64,000 nucleotides of DNA from JBBECF01 sp040881945. Its GTDB lineage: Bacteria > Pseudomonadota > Alphaproteobacteria > Dongiales > Dongiaceae. The stretch spans positions 12,862-76,861 of the forward strand of contig JBBECF010000163.1 of the NCBI GenBank assembly GCA_040881945.1, written 5' to 3'. The position numbers and the translations under genes were made by a program. The notes under the pieces were generated by a model that made no database searches, had not been told where the DNA came from, and was given only the letters and a program-made list of their open reading frames with translations. Positions within the stretch are counted from its first letter, which is position 1. Every line of letters starts with the position of its first letter. Shown here piece after piece: positions 1 to 8,623 of this stretch.

Positions 1-383
1 AGGTCGGCGGGAAGCGAAATCACGATCCGGTCGTCGAGGGGCCGCAGGACGGCGGCGGCGAGCGCCGGCTCGGCCGCCAGTTCGTGGGCGAGCAGCGCCG
101 CCAGGTAGTCGAGATCGCTGCCTGGCTCGACCGCGACTTCTTCCACATTGCGCTCCGCGCGCGAGCCTTCGTCCTCGACCGCGATGACGGGATCGAGGCT
201 ACGCGACAGCGCGTTCGCCACCCCGCGCCACTTGGCGCCGTCGATGCCCGACATGGCGAACATCATGACGAAGAAGGCGAGCATCAGCCCGACCAGGTCG
301 GCAAAGGTGACGAGCCAGACGGGGTCGCCGAAGGGCCGTGGCGGCCCGGCCGCGGCAGCGGACGTGTCGGACCCGGTGCGCAT
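1..383 (-). CDS. motB: MotB-like flagellar stator protein, partial (C-terminus off the left edge)
   Basis: N-terminal 127 residues of a MotB-type stator protein that anchors the MotA channel to peptidoglycan. The reading frame is open to the window edge, so the OmpA-like domain is mostly missing. Start ATG at 381-383, three bases after the stop of the upstream motB-like gene. Around residues 22-45 there is a single membrane helix beginning WLVTFADLVGLMLAFFVMM. The aspartate in FAD matches the proton-binding Asp of MotB (family knowledge), so this copy looks functional. The end of the visible part (LAAEPALAAAVLRPLDDRIVISL) is the start of the periplasmic domain. It is the last visible gene of the fliL operon. 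A motA gene lies far away at 44325. Confidence 0.85.
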   Translation of the reverse strand, partial: MRTGSDTSAAAAGPPRPFGDPVWLVTFADLVGLMLAFFVMMFAMSGIDGAKWRGVANALSRSLDPVIAVEDEGSRAERNVEEVAVEPGSDLDYLAALLAHELAAEPALAAAVLRPLDDRIVISLPAD

Positions 384-386
384 CGC

Positions 387-1034
387 TCAATCGACCGGAT
401 CGTCGAACAGGCGACGCGGCCGGTCGCCCTCGATGAATCGGACCGCCAGGCGCACCCAGCCGGGATCGCCGGGACCGGTCCCGGCGGACAGCCCCTCGGC
501 CGGGGCGCCCGCCCCCGCCAGCGCGCGCACCACCGCGCCGGCGCGCGCCACCTCGATCGGCCGGTCGCCGATGTCGGCCTGGGTCACGTCGATCTCGTAG
601 CGAAGGGTCGCCGGCCCACCCGCCAGCATCGCCGTCAGCCGCCGCAGGAACGGCGTCTGCGCCGGATTGATGCGCGCCTCGCCCGGCCGGAACAGCGCAT
701 CGACCGGCAGATCGATGCGAATCTCACCGACGCCCGTGCGTCCGACCCGGGTCAGCGGAATCGACCGCTCCGCCAGGGCGCGGATTTCCTCCTGAACATT
801 GCGGATCGCCAGCGACTCGGCCGCGGCGACGGCGGCGGACCCGCTCGAGGGGGCGGCCGCGCCGCCGAACGCCACCTGGACGCTATCGATCACCGAGCGC
901 ACGCGCTCTTCTTCGAAGCGCGAGATGCTGGCGAGCAGGATGAAGAAGGCCAGCAGCAGCAAATTCAGGCTGAGCAGCGTCAGCATATTGGGGTCGCGAG
1001 TACCGCGTCCCGCGCCCTCGCCAAACGCCGCCAT
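387..1034 (-). CDS. MotB-like/OmpA-domain protein lacking the channel aspartate
   Basis: 215-residue protein with one N-terminal membrane helix (about residues 16-37, TLLSLNLLLLAFFILLAS), then a periplasmic part that includes a weak OmpA-like region (about 85-205, with DALFRPGEARINP). When the helix is aligned with the neighbouring motB on the shared LAFF block, the proton-binding Asp position is Ser. It is therefore unlikely to form a proton channel on its own. It lies 14 bases after cheZ and 3 bases before motB in the same operon. Possible roles are a partner of MotB in a mixed stator or a periplasmic motor accessory. The family assignment is moderately sure; the function is inferred. Confidence 0.7.
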   Translation of the reverse strand: MAAFGEGAGRGTRDPNMLTLLSLNLLLLAFFILLASISRFEEERVRSVIDSVQVAFGGAAAPSSGSAAVAAAESLAIRNVQEEIRALAERSIPLTRVGRTGVGEIRIDLPVDALFRPGEARINPAQTPFLRRLTAMLAGGPATLRYEIDVTQADIGDRPIEVARAGAVVRALAGAGAPAEGLSAGTGPGDPGWVRLAVRFIEGDRPRRLFDDPVD

Positions 1035-1048
1035 GGCCGACGACGGCC

Positions 1049-1696
1049 TTAGAACCCGCCGGCGAGCAGCGCGTCGATATCCGCCTGCGTCGTCGCCTCG
1101 CCGGGAAGCTGCGGCCCGTTCAGCAATTCATGGTCCACCGGCGCTTCGTCCGGCGACGGCGCGGCCGGCCTGGCGGCCGGCGACGAGTCATCGCCGAAGG
1201 CGGCGAGCAGGCCGATGACACTCGCTTCGATTTGCTTCAGCGCCTTGACGACCTTGGTGACGCGCTGGCCCGTGATGTCCTGAAAATTGCATGATTCGTA
1301 AACGCGGGTCACGGCCTCGGTCACCTTTTCCGCAACCTCCGGGCTCATATCCTGGGTCAGGCCCTCGATCGTCTCGACCGCCTCGAGAATCCCGTTGGTC
1401 GCCTGTTCGGTCGCGCCGACGATTGCATCCAGCTCGTCGGACGCGATCGGCAGGTGCTGATCGCGGATCTCGTTGGGCCGCAGCGACGATATCTCGGCTT
1501 TGGCGTCGGCGATGTACTTGCCGAGAGATCCGAGCTCGGCGTAAAGATCGAGTTCGGCGGTGGAGAGGTCGCCGCGCATCGTGCCCATGATGCCTTCGAC
1601 GACTTCGACGATTTCGCCGGGGTCGATCCGATCGCTCCGCTTCTGGAGCGCGTCGAGACGTTCCGAGACGTCCCGGCTGACCGCGGATGTTCGCAT
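1049..1696 (-). CDS. cheZ: Protein phosphatase CheZ
   Basis: Dephosphorylates CheY-P to end the switching signal at the motor. The 215-residue, mostly helical protein has the hallmark CNFQDITGQRV at residues 136-146. Asp140 and Gln144 correspond to the catalytic Asp143 and Gln147 of enteric CheZ. The extreme C-terminus QADIDALLAGGF matches the amphipathic helix that docks CheY, after a flexible Pro/Ala linker (about 171-200). It lies directly downstream of cheY (stop 1713), so kinase output and its phosphatase are co-expressed with motor genes rather than with the cheA operon. Confidence 0.93.
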   Translation of the reverse strand: MRTSAVSRDVSERLDALQKRSDRIDPGEIVEVVEGIMGTMRGDLSTAELDLYAELGSLGKYIADAKAEISSLRPNEIRDQHLPIASDELDAIVGATEQATNGILEAVETIEGLTQDMSPEVAEKVTEAVTRVYESCNFQDITGQRVTKVVKALKQIEASVIGLLAAFGDDSSPAARPAAPSPDEAPVDHELLNGPQLPGEATTQADIDALLAGGF

Positions 1697-1712
1697 CGCC
1701 GTCTCCTTCCAG

Positions 1713-2099
1713 CTAGAAGTTGCCGATGATCGACGTCAGCTTCTGCTTGAGCGTGGCGGCATTGAACGGCTTGACAATGTAGTTGCTGACCCCTGCCTCC
1801 TTCGCCGCGACGACGTTTTCGCTTTTGCTTTCGGCGGTGATCATGATAAACGGCATTTCCTTCAGGTGGGTGTCGGCGCGAACCTCGCGCAGGAGTTGGA
1901 TGCCGGTCATCGGCTCCATGTTCCAGTCCGAAATGACCAGGCCGTAGCCCTTTTCCCGCAGCTTGTGCAGGGCGGAGCTGCCGTCGGTCGCTTCGTCGAC
2001 GTTGTTGAAGCCGAGTTGTTTCAGCAGATTCCGAATGATGCGGAGCATCGTCTTGTAGTCGTCCACAATCAGAATCGACATGTTCATGTCGACAGCCAT
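1713..2099 (-). CDS. cheY: Chemotaxis response regulator CheY (motor-operon copy)
   Basis: Single-domain receiver of 128 residues that carries the phosphoryl signal from CheA to FliM. The acidic pair Asp13-Asp14, phospho-acceptor Asp58 (VISDWN), Thr88 and Lys110 are all in place, and the W after Asp58 is typical of true CheY. The start ATG at 2099 gives MAVDMNMSILIVDD; Met5 or Met7 are also possible. It is followed 16 bases later by cheZ and preceded by a 120-base gap with a perfect CtrA box at 2192-2206. This suggests its own cell-cycle-controlled promoter inside the fliL operon. A second cheY lies in the cheA operon at 57222. Confidence 0.93.
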   Translation of the reverse strand: MAVDMNMSILIVDDYKTMLRIIRNLLKQLGFNNVDEATDGSSALHKLREKGYGLVISDWNMEPMTGIQLLREVRADTHLKEMPFIMITAESKSENVVAAKEAGVSNYIVKPFNAATLKQKLTSIIGNF

Positions 2100-2191
2100 C
2101 TGTCGTCTCCTTCAAGCGGGACCGGCGCGCTGAATTCTTCGTAGCCCCCGCCTTAGCGGGCGCGAGCTTCGGCAAGTTACCCGGGCGGTGG

Positions 2192-2206
2192 TTAAGTTGC
2201 CGTTAA
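2192..2206 (-). promoter_or_regulatory. CtrA box upstream of cheY-cheZ
   Basis: TTAA-N7-TTAA with an exact 7-base spacer, read on the minus strand as TTAACGGCAACTTAAC. This is the full CtrA consensus. It lies about 93 bases before the cheY start, in the gap between the motE-like gene and cheY. The binding protein is encoded in this window at 54249. Confidence 0.7.
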
Positions 2207-2219
2207 ACCGGCCGTCGTT

Positions 2220-2909
2220 TTACTTCGGAACGGGCAGTTGGCGGCGCTGTGCGAGCTCGAAGGTCACGTCCTTGGCCTTGGTCGGTTGCATTTGGGCCAG
2301 GATCGGCGCCACCTTCTGCTCGCGCATCCGCCCCACGACCTCGAGCAGGACGTCCATCTCGAGCTGCTCGAAGATCTTGGCGGCGTCCTTCGGCTTCATG
2401 TTCTCATAGATCTTCACGAGGCTCTTGAATTGCGCCTGCTCCTGCTCGTCGTGCTGGCCGACGAGGCCCTGGATCGAGTCCTGGAGGGCCTTGAGCTCGG
2501 CTGTCTTCTCGTCCATCCGATTTTCGGCGGCGGCGAGTAGCGCCTCGCGCTCCGCGATCTGCGCCTCTCGGGCGTCCAGTTCCCCGCGCCGCGCCGCCAG
2601 CGACTGCAGCACGGCCATCTCCTCGTCGGTATAGGCGAAGGGGTCCTTCGGCGCCGTCGCCGCGGCGGCGGATGTCTCGGCCGCGTCGGCGGACGGAGGC
2701 GCGGCCGCGTCGGCGGACGGAGGCGCGGCCGCGTCTGCGGGCGGAAGCACGGCCGGCGCCGTTTGCGCGGCGCTTTGACTGCCGGCGTCGATCGACAGAC
2801 CGTGCCACAGGTCGCCGACTTTGACGCTGAGCAACAGTGCCCCGACGAACAGGACCAGGTGCAGCAGGCGAAGGCGCACGCGCATGATTCGATTGCGACT
2901 TGGCGGCAA
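2220..2909 (-). CDS. motE: MotE-like flagellar protein (MgtE intracellular N domain)
   Basis: One membrane helix near residues 14-30, an Ala/Pro-rich linker with three copies of an eight-residue PPSADAAA-type repeat (a 24-bp tandem repeat at about 2685-2745), a coiled coil (about 95-150) and a C-terminal MgtE-N-type helical domain (KPKDAAKIFEQL, DVLLEVVGRM). MotE-type proteins act as periplasmic chaperones or stator accessories in alphaproteobacteria; the exact role here is inferred. The start shown is TTG at 2907-2909, which has a GAGG nine bases upstream; ATG at 2885 is the alternative. It sits between DUF6468 and cheY in the motor operon. Confidence 0.8.
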   Translation of the reverse strand: MPPSRNRIMRVRLRLLHLVLFVGALLLSVKVGDLWHGLSIDAGSQSAAQTAPAVLPPADAAAPPSADAAAPPSADAAETSAAAATAPKDPFAYTDEEMAVLQSLAARRGELDAREAQIAEREALLAAAENRMDEKTAELKALQDSIQGLVGQHDEQEQAQFKSLVKIYENMKPKDAAKIFEQLEMDVLLEVVGRMREQKVAPILAQMQPTKAKDVTFELAQRRQLPVPK

Positions 2910-2920
2910 GGCCCGCGGCC

Positions 2921-3388
2921 TCAGCGCACCGACGCCAGCGCGCGCAGAAGCTCCTGCGTGGCCGGTGCCAGGGGCGCCGCCGGCTTACCCTCGGCCGCCG
3001 GAGCGGCCCTGCCTTCGCCGGGGCGAGCGCGAACGGCGGTCGGCGCCGCCGCCGGCCGGGCATCGCCGCGGCCGTGGGCGACCGCGGCCTCCAGACGGTC
3101 GGCCGAGCCGTTGGCGCGTTCGGCGAGTAACGCCAGATCGTCGGACAGGACGGCGGCGCGATCGATCCGCTGCTGCAGCCCGACGGCGGCGTCGGCCAGC
3201 GTCGTCTTCAAGCCGGCCATGCCGCGCTCGGCCTGTTCGGTTGCCTCGGTGAAGCGCATGATCAGCGCCTCGAATTCGGTGCGTCCGCGGCGCAGTTCGT
3301 CGAGCCGGCGCGCGAGCCGCGCGGCATAAACCAGCGTCGCGACCAGCAAGATGGCGAGCCCCGCGTCGATAAACACGCTGTAGTTCAT
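2921..3388 (-). CDS. DUF6468-type flagellar operon membrane protein
   Basis: 155 residues with an N-terminal membrane helix (about 5-25, VFIDAGLAILLVATLVYAA), then a long charged coiled coil (about 26-105) and an Ala/Pro-rich tail ending in a short helix. It resembles the small protein found between fliM and the motE-like gene in Rhodospirillales flagellar operons (DUF6468, from memory). No enzymatic motif is visible. It begins 10 bases after fliM and ends 11 bases before the motE-like gene, so it is surely co-transcribed. A role in motor or switch assembly is only suggested by context. Confidence 0.7.
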   Translation of the reverse strand: MNYSVFIDAGLAILLVATLVYAARLARRLDELRRGRTEFEALIMRFTEATEQAERGMAGLKTTLADAAVGLQQRIDRAAVLSDDLALLAERANGSADRLEAAVAHGRGDARPAAAPTAVRARPGEGRAAPAAEGKPAAPLAPATQELLRALASVR

Positions 3389-3398
3389 CGCACCGTCC

Positions 3399-4466
3399 CT
3401 ATTTCACCATCCGGTCGGCGATCTTGATGGCGATGCAGCCGTTGCTGCGTCCCATCCGGCCGCGGAACATCTCCACATCACCGCTGCGCAATTTTACCGG
3501 AGAAGTCGCGACCGAGTTCAACTCGAGCCGGCTACCGACGCGCCAGTTCAGCACTTCGCCGAGCGGCAGAGGGAACTCGTCGAGCACGGCCTTGATCTTG
3601 ACCTTGGTATGCCACAGCTCGCCGGTCAGATGACTTTCCCAGATCGAGTCGCGGCCGAACTTTTCGCCCATGAACATCTGCAGCAGGAGCTCGCGCACCG
3701 GTTCGAGCGTGGCGTACGGCAGCAGCAGCTCGAGCCGGCCGCCGCGGTCCTCCATATCGACACGCAGGCGCGCCAGCACCGCGGCGTTGGCATGACGGGC
3801 GATTGTCGCGAAGCGCGGATTGGTTTCCAGCCGTTCGAAGCGGAAGGTCACGGGCGACAGCGGATCGAAGGTCGCCGACAAGTCGTTGAGGACGACCGCG
3901 ATCATGCGCTCGACCAGGTTGCGCTCGATCGTCGTGTAGGGGCGCCCCTCGATGCGCATCGCGGCCGTGCCGCGACGGCCCCCGAGCAACACGTCGACGA
4001 TCGAGTAGGTGAGCGAGCTGTCAACGGTAATCAGGCCGAAATTGTCCCATTCCTCGGCCTTGAACACGCCGAGCATGGCCGGCAGCGGGATCGAGTTCAG
4101 ATAGTCGCCGAAGCGCGTCGACGTGATGCTATCGAGCGAAACCTCGACGTTATCCGAGGTGAAGTTGCGCAAGGATGTCGACATCATGCGGACCAGGCGG
4201 TCGAAGACGACCTCGAGCATCGGCAGTCGCTCGTAGGACACGAGCGCGCTGTTGACGATCGCCTGGATGCCGGACTTGTCGTCGTCGCCGTCGGCGCCGC
4301 CGGCGAGTCCGAGCAGGCTGTCGATCTCTTCCTGGTCGAGGACCCGGGTCGAGACGCCGGTGCCCTGCTCCGCCGTCGCGGCGTCGCCGCCGGCCATCGC
4401 CTCCCATTCGGCGGCGGCGGCGAGCTCTTCCTCGCTGAGCTGTTCGGTATCGGCCGTGTCGGACAT
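3399..4466 (-). CDS. fliM: Flagellar motor switch protein FliM
   Basis: C-ring switch protein of 355 residues that binds CheY-P and transmits the reversal signal to FliG. The N-terminal CheY-binding peptide LDQEEIDSLLG is at residues 43-53, after an acidic Ala-rich leader. The central CheC-like domain and the C-terminal SpoA domain (about 270-350, including LNWRVGSRLELN) follow, at the usual family length. Start ATG at 4464-4466, ten bases after the fliL stop. The partner fliN is at 43936 and fliG at 42179 in the fliF operon. Confidence 0.96.
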   Translation of the reverse strand: MSDTADTEQLSEEELAAAAEWEAMAGGDAATAEQGTGVSTRVLDQEEIDSLLGLAGGADGDDDKSGIQAIVNSALVSYERLPMLEVVFDRLVRMMSTSLRNFTSDNVEVSLDSITSTRFGDYLNSIPLPAMLGVFKAEEWDNFGLITVDSSLTYSIVDVLLGGRRGTAAMRIEGRPYTTIERNLVERMIAVVLNDLSATFDPLSPVTFRFERLETNPRFATIARHANAAVLARLRVDMEDRGGRLELLLPYATLEPVRELLLQMFMGEKFGRDSIWESHLTGELWHTKVKIKAVLDEFPLPLGEVLNWRVGSRLELNSVATSPVKLRSGDVEMFRGRMGRSNGCIAIKIADRMVK

Positions 4467-4476
4467 TTCGGACCCG

Positions 4477-5031
4477 CTACTGGACGAGCATTTCCTTGAA
4501 CAGCACGTCCCTGATTTCGACCGGCTTGACCGCAGCGTTGATGCGCAGCAGCAGCTCCTCGCGCAGTCGATAAAGGCCCGCCGAACCGCGCAGATCCTCG
4601 ATCCGCAGCTCGCGCAGATAGACTTGGAAGCTGTCGACGATGCGCGGCAGGACGGCTTCGATCTGCGGCACCGATTCCGGATCGGCCAGCTCGAGGCTGA
4701 CGCGCAGCTTGAGGAAATTGGCGCGCTTTCCGCTCGAGCTGAGGTTCACCAGTATTTCGGGCAGCTCGTAGTAATGGTCGGGGCCGCTCTCGGCCACCGT
4801 CTCCGCATCCGCCTCTTCGCCGAGGCCGAGCAGGCCGTCGGCCAAGCCGGTGAAATAGACGGCGGCTCCGGCGACCAGCAGGAGCAGCACCGGCAACGCG
4901 ACGAACAACACCAGCTTCTTGCCGCTGAGGCCGCGGCCGCGGGGCCGGACTTCGACCTCGACCCCGTCGCCGCCTTTGCCTTCGCCGACCTCGTCCTTGT
5001 CGGGATCCGCTGCCACCGCCGCATTGGCCAT
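4477..5031 (-). CDS. fliL: Flagellar basal body-associated protein FliL
   Basis: 184-residue inner-membrane protein that surrounds the stator and stabilises torque. A charged cytoplasmic leader is followed by one membrane helix at about residues 37-58 (LVLFVALPVLLLLVAGAAVYF). A periplasmic FliL domain with YELPEILVNL and the closing LFKEMLVQ completes it. I chose ATG at 5029-5031 because it has a GAGGCGAG ribosome site just upstream and gives the normal family length. The frame stays open upstream across the divergent promoter, which is not coding. First gene of the minus-strand motor operon. Confidence 0.93.
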   Translation of the reverse strand: MANAAVAADPDKDEVGEGKGGDGVEVEVRPRGRGLSGKKLVLFVALPVLLLLVAGAAVYFTGLADGLLGLGEEADAETVAESGPDHYYELPEILVNLSSSGKRANFLKLRVSLELADPESVPQIEAVLPRIVDSFQVYLRELRIEDLRGSAGLYRLREELLLRINAAVKPVEIRDVLFKEMLVQ

Positions 5032-5098
5032 TTTTTCTCGCCTCTTCCCGCACCCCCGCCGCGCCGGAGGAACCGGGTCAGAAACTAAGGCTCGACGG

Positions 5099-5113
5099 TT
5101 AAGATCAGGTTGA
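5099..5113. promoter_or_regulatory. CtrA-like box between fliL and flgF
   Basis: TTAA-N7-TTGA, 7 of 8 consensus bases with the exact spacer. It lies 68 bases before the fliL start in the divergent fliL/flgF region. It fits CtrA control of the early motor operon. Confidence 0.5.
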
Positions 5114-5125
5114 GGAACCGCCGTC

Positions 5126-5154
5126 GGGCAGGAACTGCCGGGCAAAGGCTGCCC
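5126..5154. promoter_or_regulatory. Paired palindromes, candidate FlbD sites for flgF
   Basis: Two adjoining copies of a CGGCA-N5-TGCCG-like palindrome: GGGCAGGAACTGCCG (5126-5140) and GGGCAAAGGCTGCCC (5140-5154). The same motif recurs before flgI/fliX, both flagellins and fliF. It lies about 65-90 bases upstream of the sigma-54-like element at 5217, a normal enhancer distance. Assignment to FlbD is inferred. Confidence 0.55.
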
Positions 5155-5216
5155 ATCGATCGGCCGATGCGGCCGCCCGGCCCTTGCCGGCCCCCGAATT
5201 CGCGCCGGCGGCGCCC

Positions 5217-5232
5217 TGGCATAGGGGATGCA
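5217..5232 (+). promoter_or_regulatory. Sigma-54 promoter for flgF operon
   Basis: TGGCATAGGGGATGCA: the GG (-24) and GC (-12) dinucleotides are correctly spaced, and it agrees closely with TGGCAC-N5-TTGCA. It lies 69 bases before the flgF start. Confidence 0.7.
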
Positions 5233-5300
5233 GGACGGGGAAACCCGAGCGACGTCCCGGCCCGCCCGTTCCGAGCGCGGCCGCACAGGAAGCGAGCGCC

Positions 5301-6044
5301 ATGGAGTCTCCGACCTACATCGCTCTGTCCCGCCAGCTGGTTCTGAGCCGGCAGATGGACATCGTCGCCAACAACATGGCGAACGCCGCGACGCCGGCCT
5401 TCAAGGGCGAGGAGATGCTGTTCGTCGAGTACCTGGTGCAGGCCGACCTCAACGGCGAGCCCACCTTCACCGGCCCCGACGGCGCCGTCGCCTACGTGCA
5501 GGACCTCGCGGTCGTGCGCGACACCTCCGAGGGACCGATGACGCCGACCGCCGGTCCGCTCGATTTTGCCATCCACGGCGAGGGCTACTTCGTCGTCGAT
5601 ACGCCGCAGGGGCCCCGCTACACCCGCCTCGGCCGTTTCCAGCTCGACGCCGAAGGCAAGCTGGTGACCAGCGAAGGCCATGCGGTACGCGGCGCCGGCG
5701 GCGCGATCATCATTCCGGCGGACGACGGCGAGATCGTCGTCGCATCCGACGGCACAATTTCGACCAAGAGCGGCCCGATCGACCGCCTGAATGTCGTGCG
5801 CTTCGCCGACGAGCAGGATTTGCGCAAGGTGTCCGGCGGCCTGTACGAGACCGACGCGACGCCGCTGCCGAACCTGGCGGCCGAAATCGTCCAGGGCATG
5901 GTCGAGGAATCGAACGTCCGCCCGGTGGTCGAGCTGACCCTGATGATGTCGGTGATGCGCAACTTCCAGGCCGCCCAGCGCATGATCGAAACCCAGGACG
6001 AGCTGCAGCGCCGCGTCATCAACACGATCGTTTCGTCCACCTGA
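5301..6044 (+). CDS. flgF: Flagellar basal-body rod protein FlgF
   Basis: Proximal rod subunit, 247 residues, exported by the flagellar type III system. The N-terminal rod motif NNMANAATPAFKGEE and the C-terminal helix (RNFQAAQRMIETQDELQRR) are the conserved pieces that form the coiled-coil inner tube. The central part has the FlgF/FlgG fold (FAIHGEGYFVVD). ATG at 5301 follows AGGAAG by about ten bases; upstream in-frame codons cross the promoter and were rejected. First gene of flgFGAH, with flgG starting 28 bases after the stop. Confidence 0.95.
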   Translation: MESPTYIALSRQLVLSRQMDIVANNMANAATPAFKGEEMLFVEYLVQADLNGEPTFTGPDGAVAYVQDLAVVRDTSEGPMTPTAGPLDFAIHGEGYFVVDTPQGPRYTRLGRFQLDAEGKLVTSEGHAVRGAGGAIIIPADDGEIVVASDGTISTKSGPIDRLNVVRFADEQDLRKVSGGLYETDATPLPNLAAEIVQGMVEESNVRPVVELTLMMSVMRNFQAAQRMIETQDELQRRVINTIVSST

Positions 6045-6072
6045 GAACGAGTAGCAAGGGAGAACCCGGCAC

Positions 6073-6858
<786 letters not shown>

Positions 6859-6868
6859 GGCCGCGACA

Positions 6869-7831
6869 ATGCGAATTCTCCTGTTCTTCACGTTCCTCAC
6901 CCTCGCGCTGGCCGGCTTCGGCCGGCCGGAGGCGACGGCCGGGACGTCGGCCGCGCCGCTCAGCCTACGCGCCTCGGTCAGCGTCGAGGACGCGGTGATC
7001 CGCCTCGGCGACCTGTTCGACGGCGAGCTGTCCGATCCTACGGTCGCGGTCGCCCGCGCGCCCGCACCCGGCGCCAGCGTCGTCCTCGACGCCCCGTGGC
7101 TGCTGGCGCTGGCGCGCGCCTACGACCTGTCGTGGCGGCCCGACTCGCGTTTCGAGCAGACGGTCGTGGCCCGCGCCAGCCAGGTGGTCGGCGCCGCCGA
7201 GATCCGGGCGGCGGTGATCCGGGCGGTCGCCGAACGCGGCATGACCGGCGAGCTCGACGTCCAATTCGACAGCGGCATCGTGGCGCTACACCTGCCGGTC
7301 GGCGTGACGCGCAGCGTGACCGTGCAGCAGCTCAATTTCGACCCGCGCAGCGGCCGCTTCGCCGCCACCGTCGCGGCCCCGGCCGAGGGGCCGGCGGCGG
7401 TCCGCGGCGCCATCTCCGGGCGGGTGTTCGCGATGACCGATCTGCCGGTCGCGGCCCGCCGGCTGGTTCCCGGCGACGTCATCCGTCCGGCCGATATCGA
7501 CTGGGTCTCGATACGCGCGGACCGCGTTGCATCGAACGTCGTCGTCGACCCGGCGCAGCTCGTCGGCAAGTCGCCGCGCCGGCCGATCCGCGCCGGCGAG
7601 CCCGTCCGCACCGCCGATTTGCAGACGGCCGTGACGATCAAGAAGGGCAGTATCGTGACGATGCTGCTGCAATCGCCGCAGATGACGCTGACCGTCCAGG
7701 GGCGCGCCCTGGCCGACGGCATCGAGGGTGACGTCGTGCGCGTGATGAACACCAAGAGCAACCGGATCATCGCCGCGGTCGTGCTCGACGCCAGCACCGT
7801 CACCGTCGCGGCGGACGGCGCCGGCCAATAG
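6869..7831 (+). CDS. flgA: Flagellar P-ring assembly chaperone FlgA
   Basis: Periplasmic chaperone for the P-ring protein FlgI, 320 residues. The first 24 or so residues (MRILLFFTFLTLALAG) form a Sec signal peptide. The C-terminal half carries the SAF/ChapFlgA domain, including ARRLVPGDVIRPADIDW and a GKSPRRPIRAGEPVRTADL segment typical of the family. The N-terminal half is variable. It is placed between flgG and flgH as in other alphaproteobacteria; its client flgI is at 10004. Confidence 0.9.
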   Translation: MRILLFFTFLTLALAGFGRPEATAGTSAAPLSLRASVSVEDAVIRLGDLFDGELSDPTVAVARAPAPGASVVLDAPWLLALARAYDLSWRPDSRFEQTVVARASQVVGAAEIRAAVIRAVAERGMTGELDVQFDSGIVALHLPVGVTRSVTVQQLNFDPRSGRFAATVAAPAEGPAAVRGAISGRVFAMTDLPVAARRLVPGDVIRPADIDWVSIRADRVASNVVVDPAQLVGKSPRRPIRAGEPVRTADLQTAVTIKKGSIVTMLLQSPQMTLTVQGRALADGIEGDVVRVMNTKSNRIIAAVVLDASTVTVAADGAGQ

Positions 7832-7840
7832 GAGGACGAC

Positions 7841-8623
7841 ATGCCCGCATTCCCGTGCTCGCCCCGGCGAAGCCAACGCCGCCGACTCGCCACGATCGCC
7901 GCCCTGCTGCTCGCCGGCGGCACGCTGTCGGCCTGCAACGCCATGTCGCGGCTAGCCAGCGTCGGCGAGACGCCGCCGCTGACCGACATCCGGAATCCGA
8001 CGGCGGCGCCCGGCTACCAGCCGGTCAGCCTGCCGATGCCGGCGCCGATGACCGAGGAGCGCCAGGCCAATTCGTTGTGGCGTCAGGGCAGCCGCGCCTT
8101 CTTCAAGGACCAGCGCGCCGGCCGCGTCGGCGACATCCTCACCGTCATCATCGAGATCAAGGACGAGGCGAAGCTGAGCAATGAGACGAAGCGCAGCCGG
8201 GGCGCCGGCGAGGGCGCGTCGCTCAGCTCCCTCCTCGGCTTCGAGGCGGAACTCGGCAGGATACTGCCCGACGGCTTCGATCCGACGAAACTGGTCGACG
8301 CCGAAAGCGACAGCAACAGCAGCGGAACCGGCAGCGTCGACCGCCAGGAGGACATCAAGCTGCGCGTCGCCGCCCTGATCACGCAGGTGCTGCCGAACGG
8401 CAACCTGGTCGTGTCCGGCCGCCAGGAGGTGCGGGTCAATTTCGAGGTGCGCGAGTTGCAGGTCGTCGGGGTGATCCGTCCCGAGGACATCACCTCGACC
8501 AACACCATCGACTACGACAAGATCGCCGAGGCGCGCATCGCCTATGGTGGCCGCGGCCACATCACCGACGTGCAGCAGCCGCGCTACGGTCAGCAGGTGT
8601 TCGACGTCCTGTTCCCGTTCTAG
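7841..8623 (+). CDS. flgH: Flagellar L-ring lipoprotein FlgH
   Basis: Outer-membrane ring protein, 260 residues. A signal peptide with an Arg-rich start ends in a lipobox LSAC at residues 29-32, so Cys32 should be lipidated. The conserved FlgH features NSLWRQGSRAFFKDQRAGRVGDIL and the C-terminal ARIAYGGRGHITDVQQPRYGQQ region are present. Upstream TAG-overlapping starts are absent, and ATG at 7841 follows AGGAGG closely. Unusually, the TAG stop is also the first three bases of a palindromic intergenic repeat (8621-8739). Confidence 0.94.
   Translation: MPAFPCSPRRSQRRRLATIAALLLAGGTLSACNAMSRLASVGETPPLTDIRNPTAAPGYQPVSLPMPAPMTEERQANSLWRQGSRAFFKDQRAGRVGDILTVIIEIKDEAKLSNETKRSRGAGEGASLSSLLGFEAELGRILPDGFDPTKLVDAESDSNSSGTGSVDRQEDIKLRVAALITQVLPNGNLVVSGRQEVRVNFEVRELQVVGVIRPEDITSTNTIDYDKIAEARIAYGGRGHITDVQQPRYGQQVFDVLFPF

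Noticed and set aside
84..1052. Plus-strand frames opposite the motB-like genes
   Set aside because: Arg/Gln/His-rich shadow; the minus-strand proteins have membrane helices and family motifs.
2147..2160. Terminator between the motE-like gene and cheY
   Set aside because: CCCGC/GCGGG stem is only five base pairs with no T-tract, so it is too weak to call.
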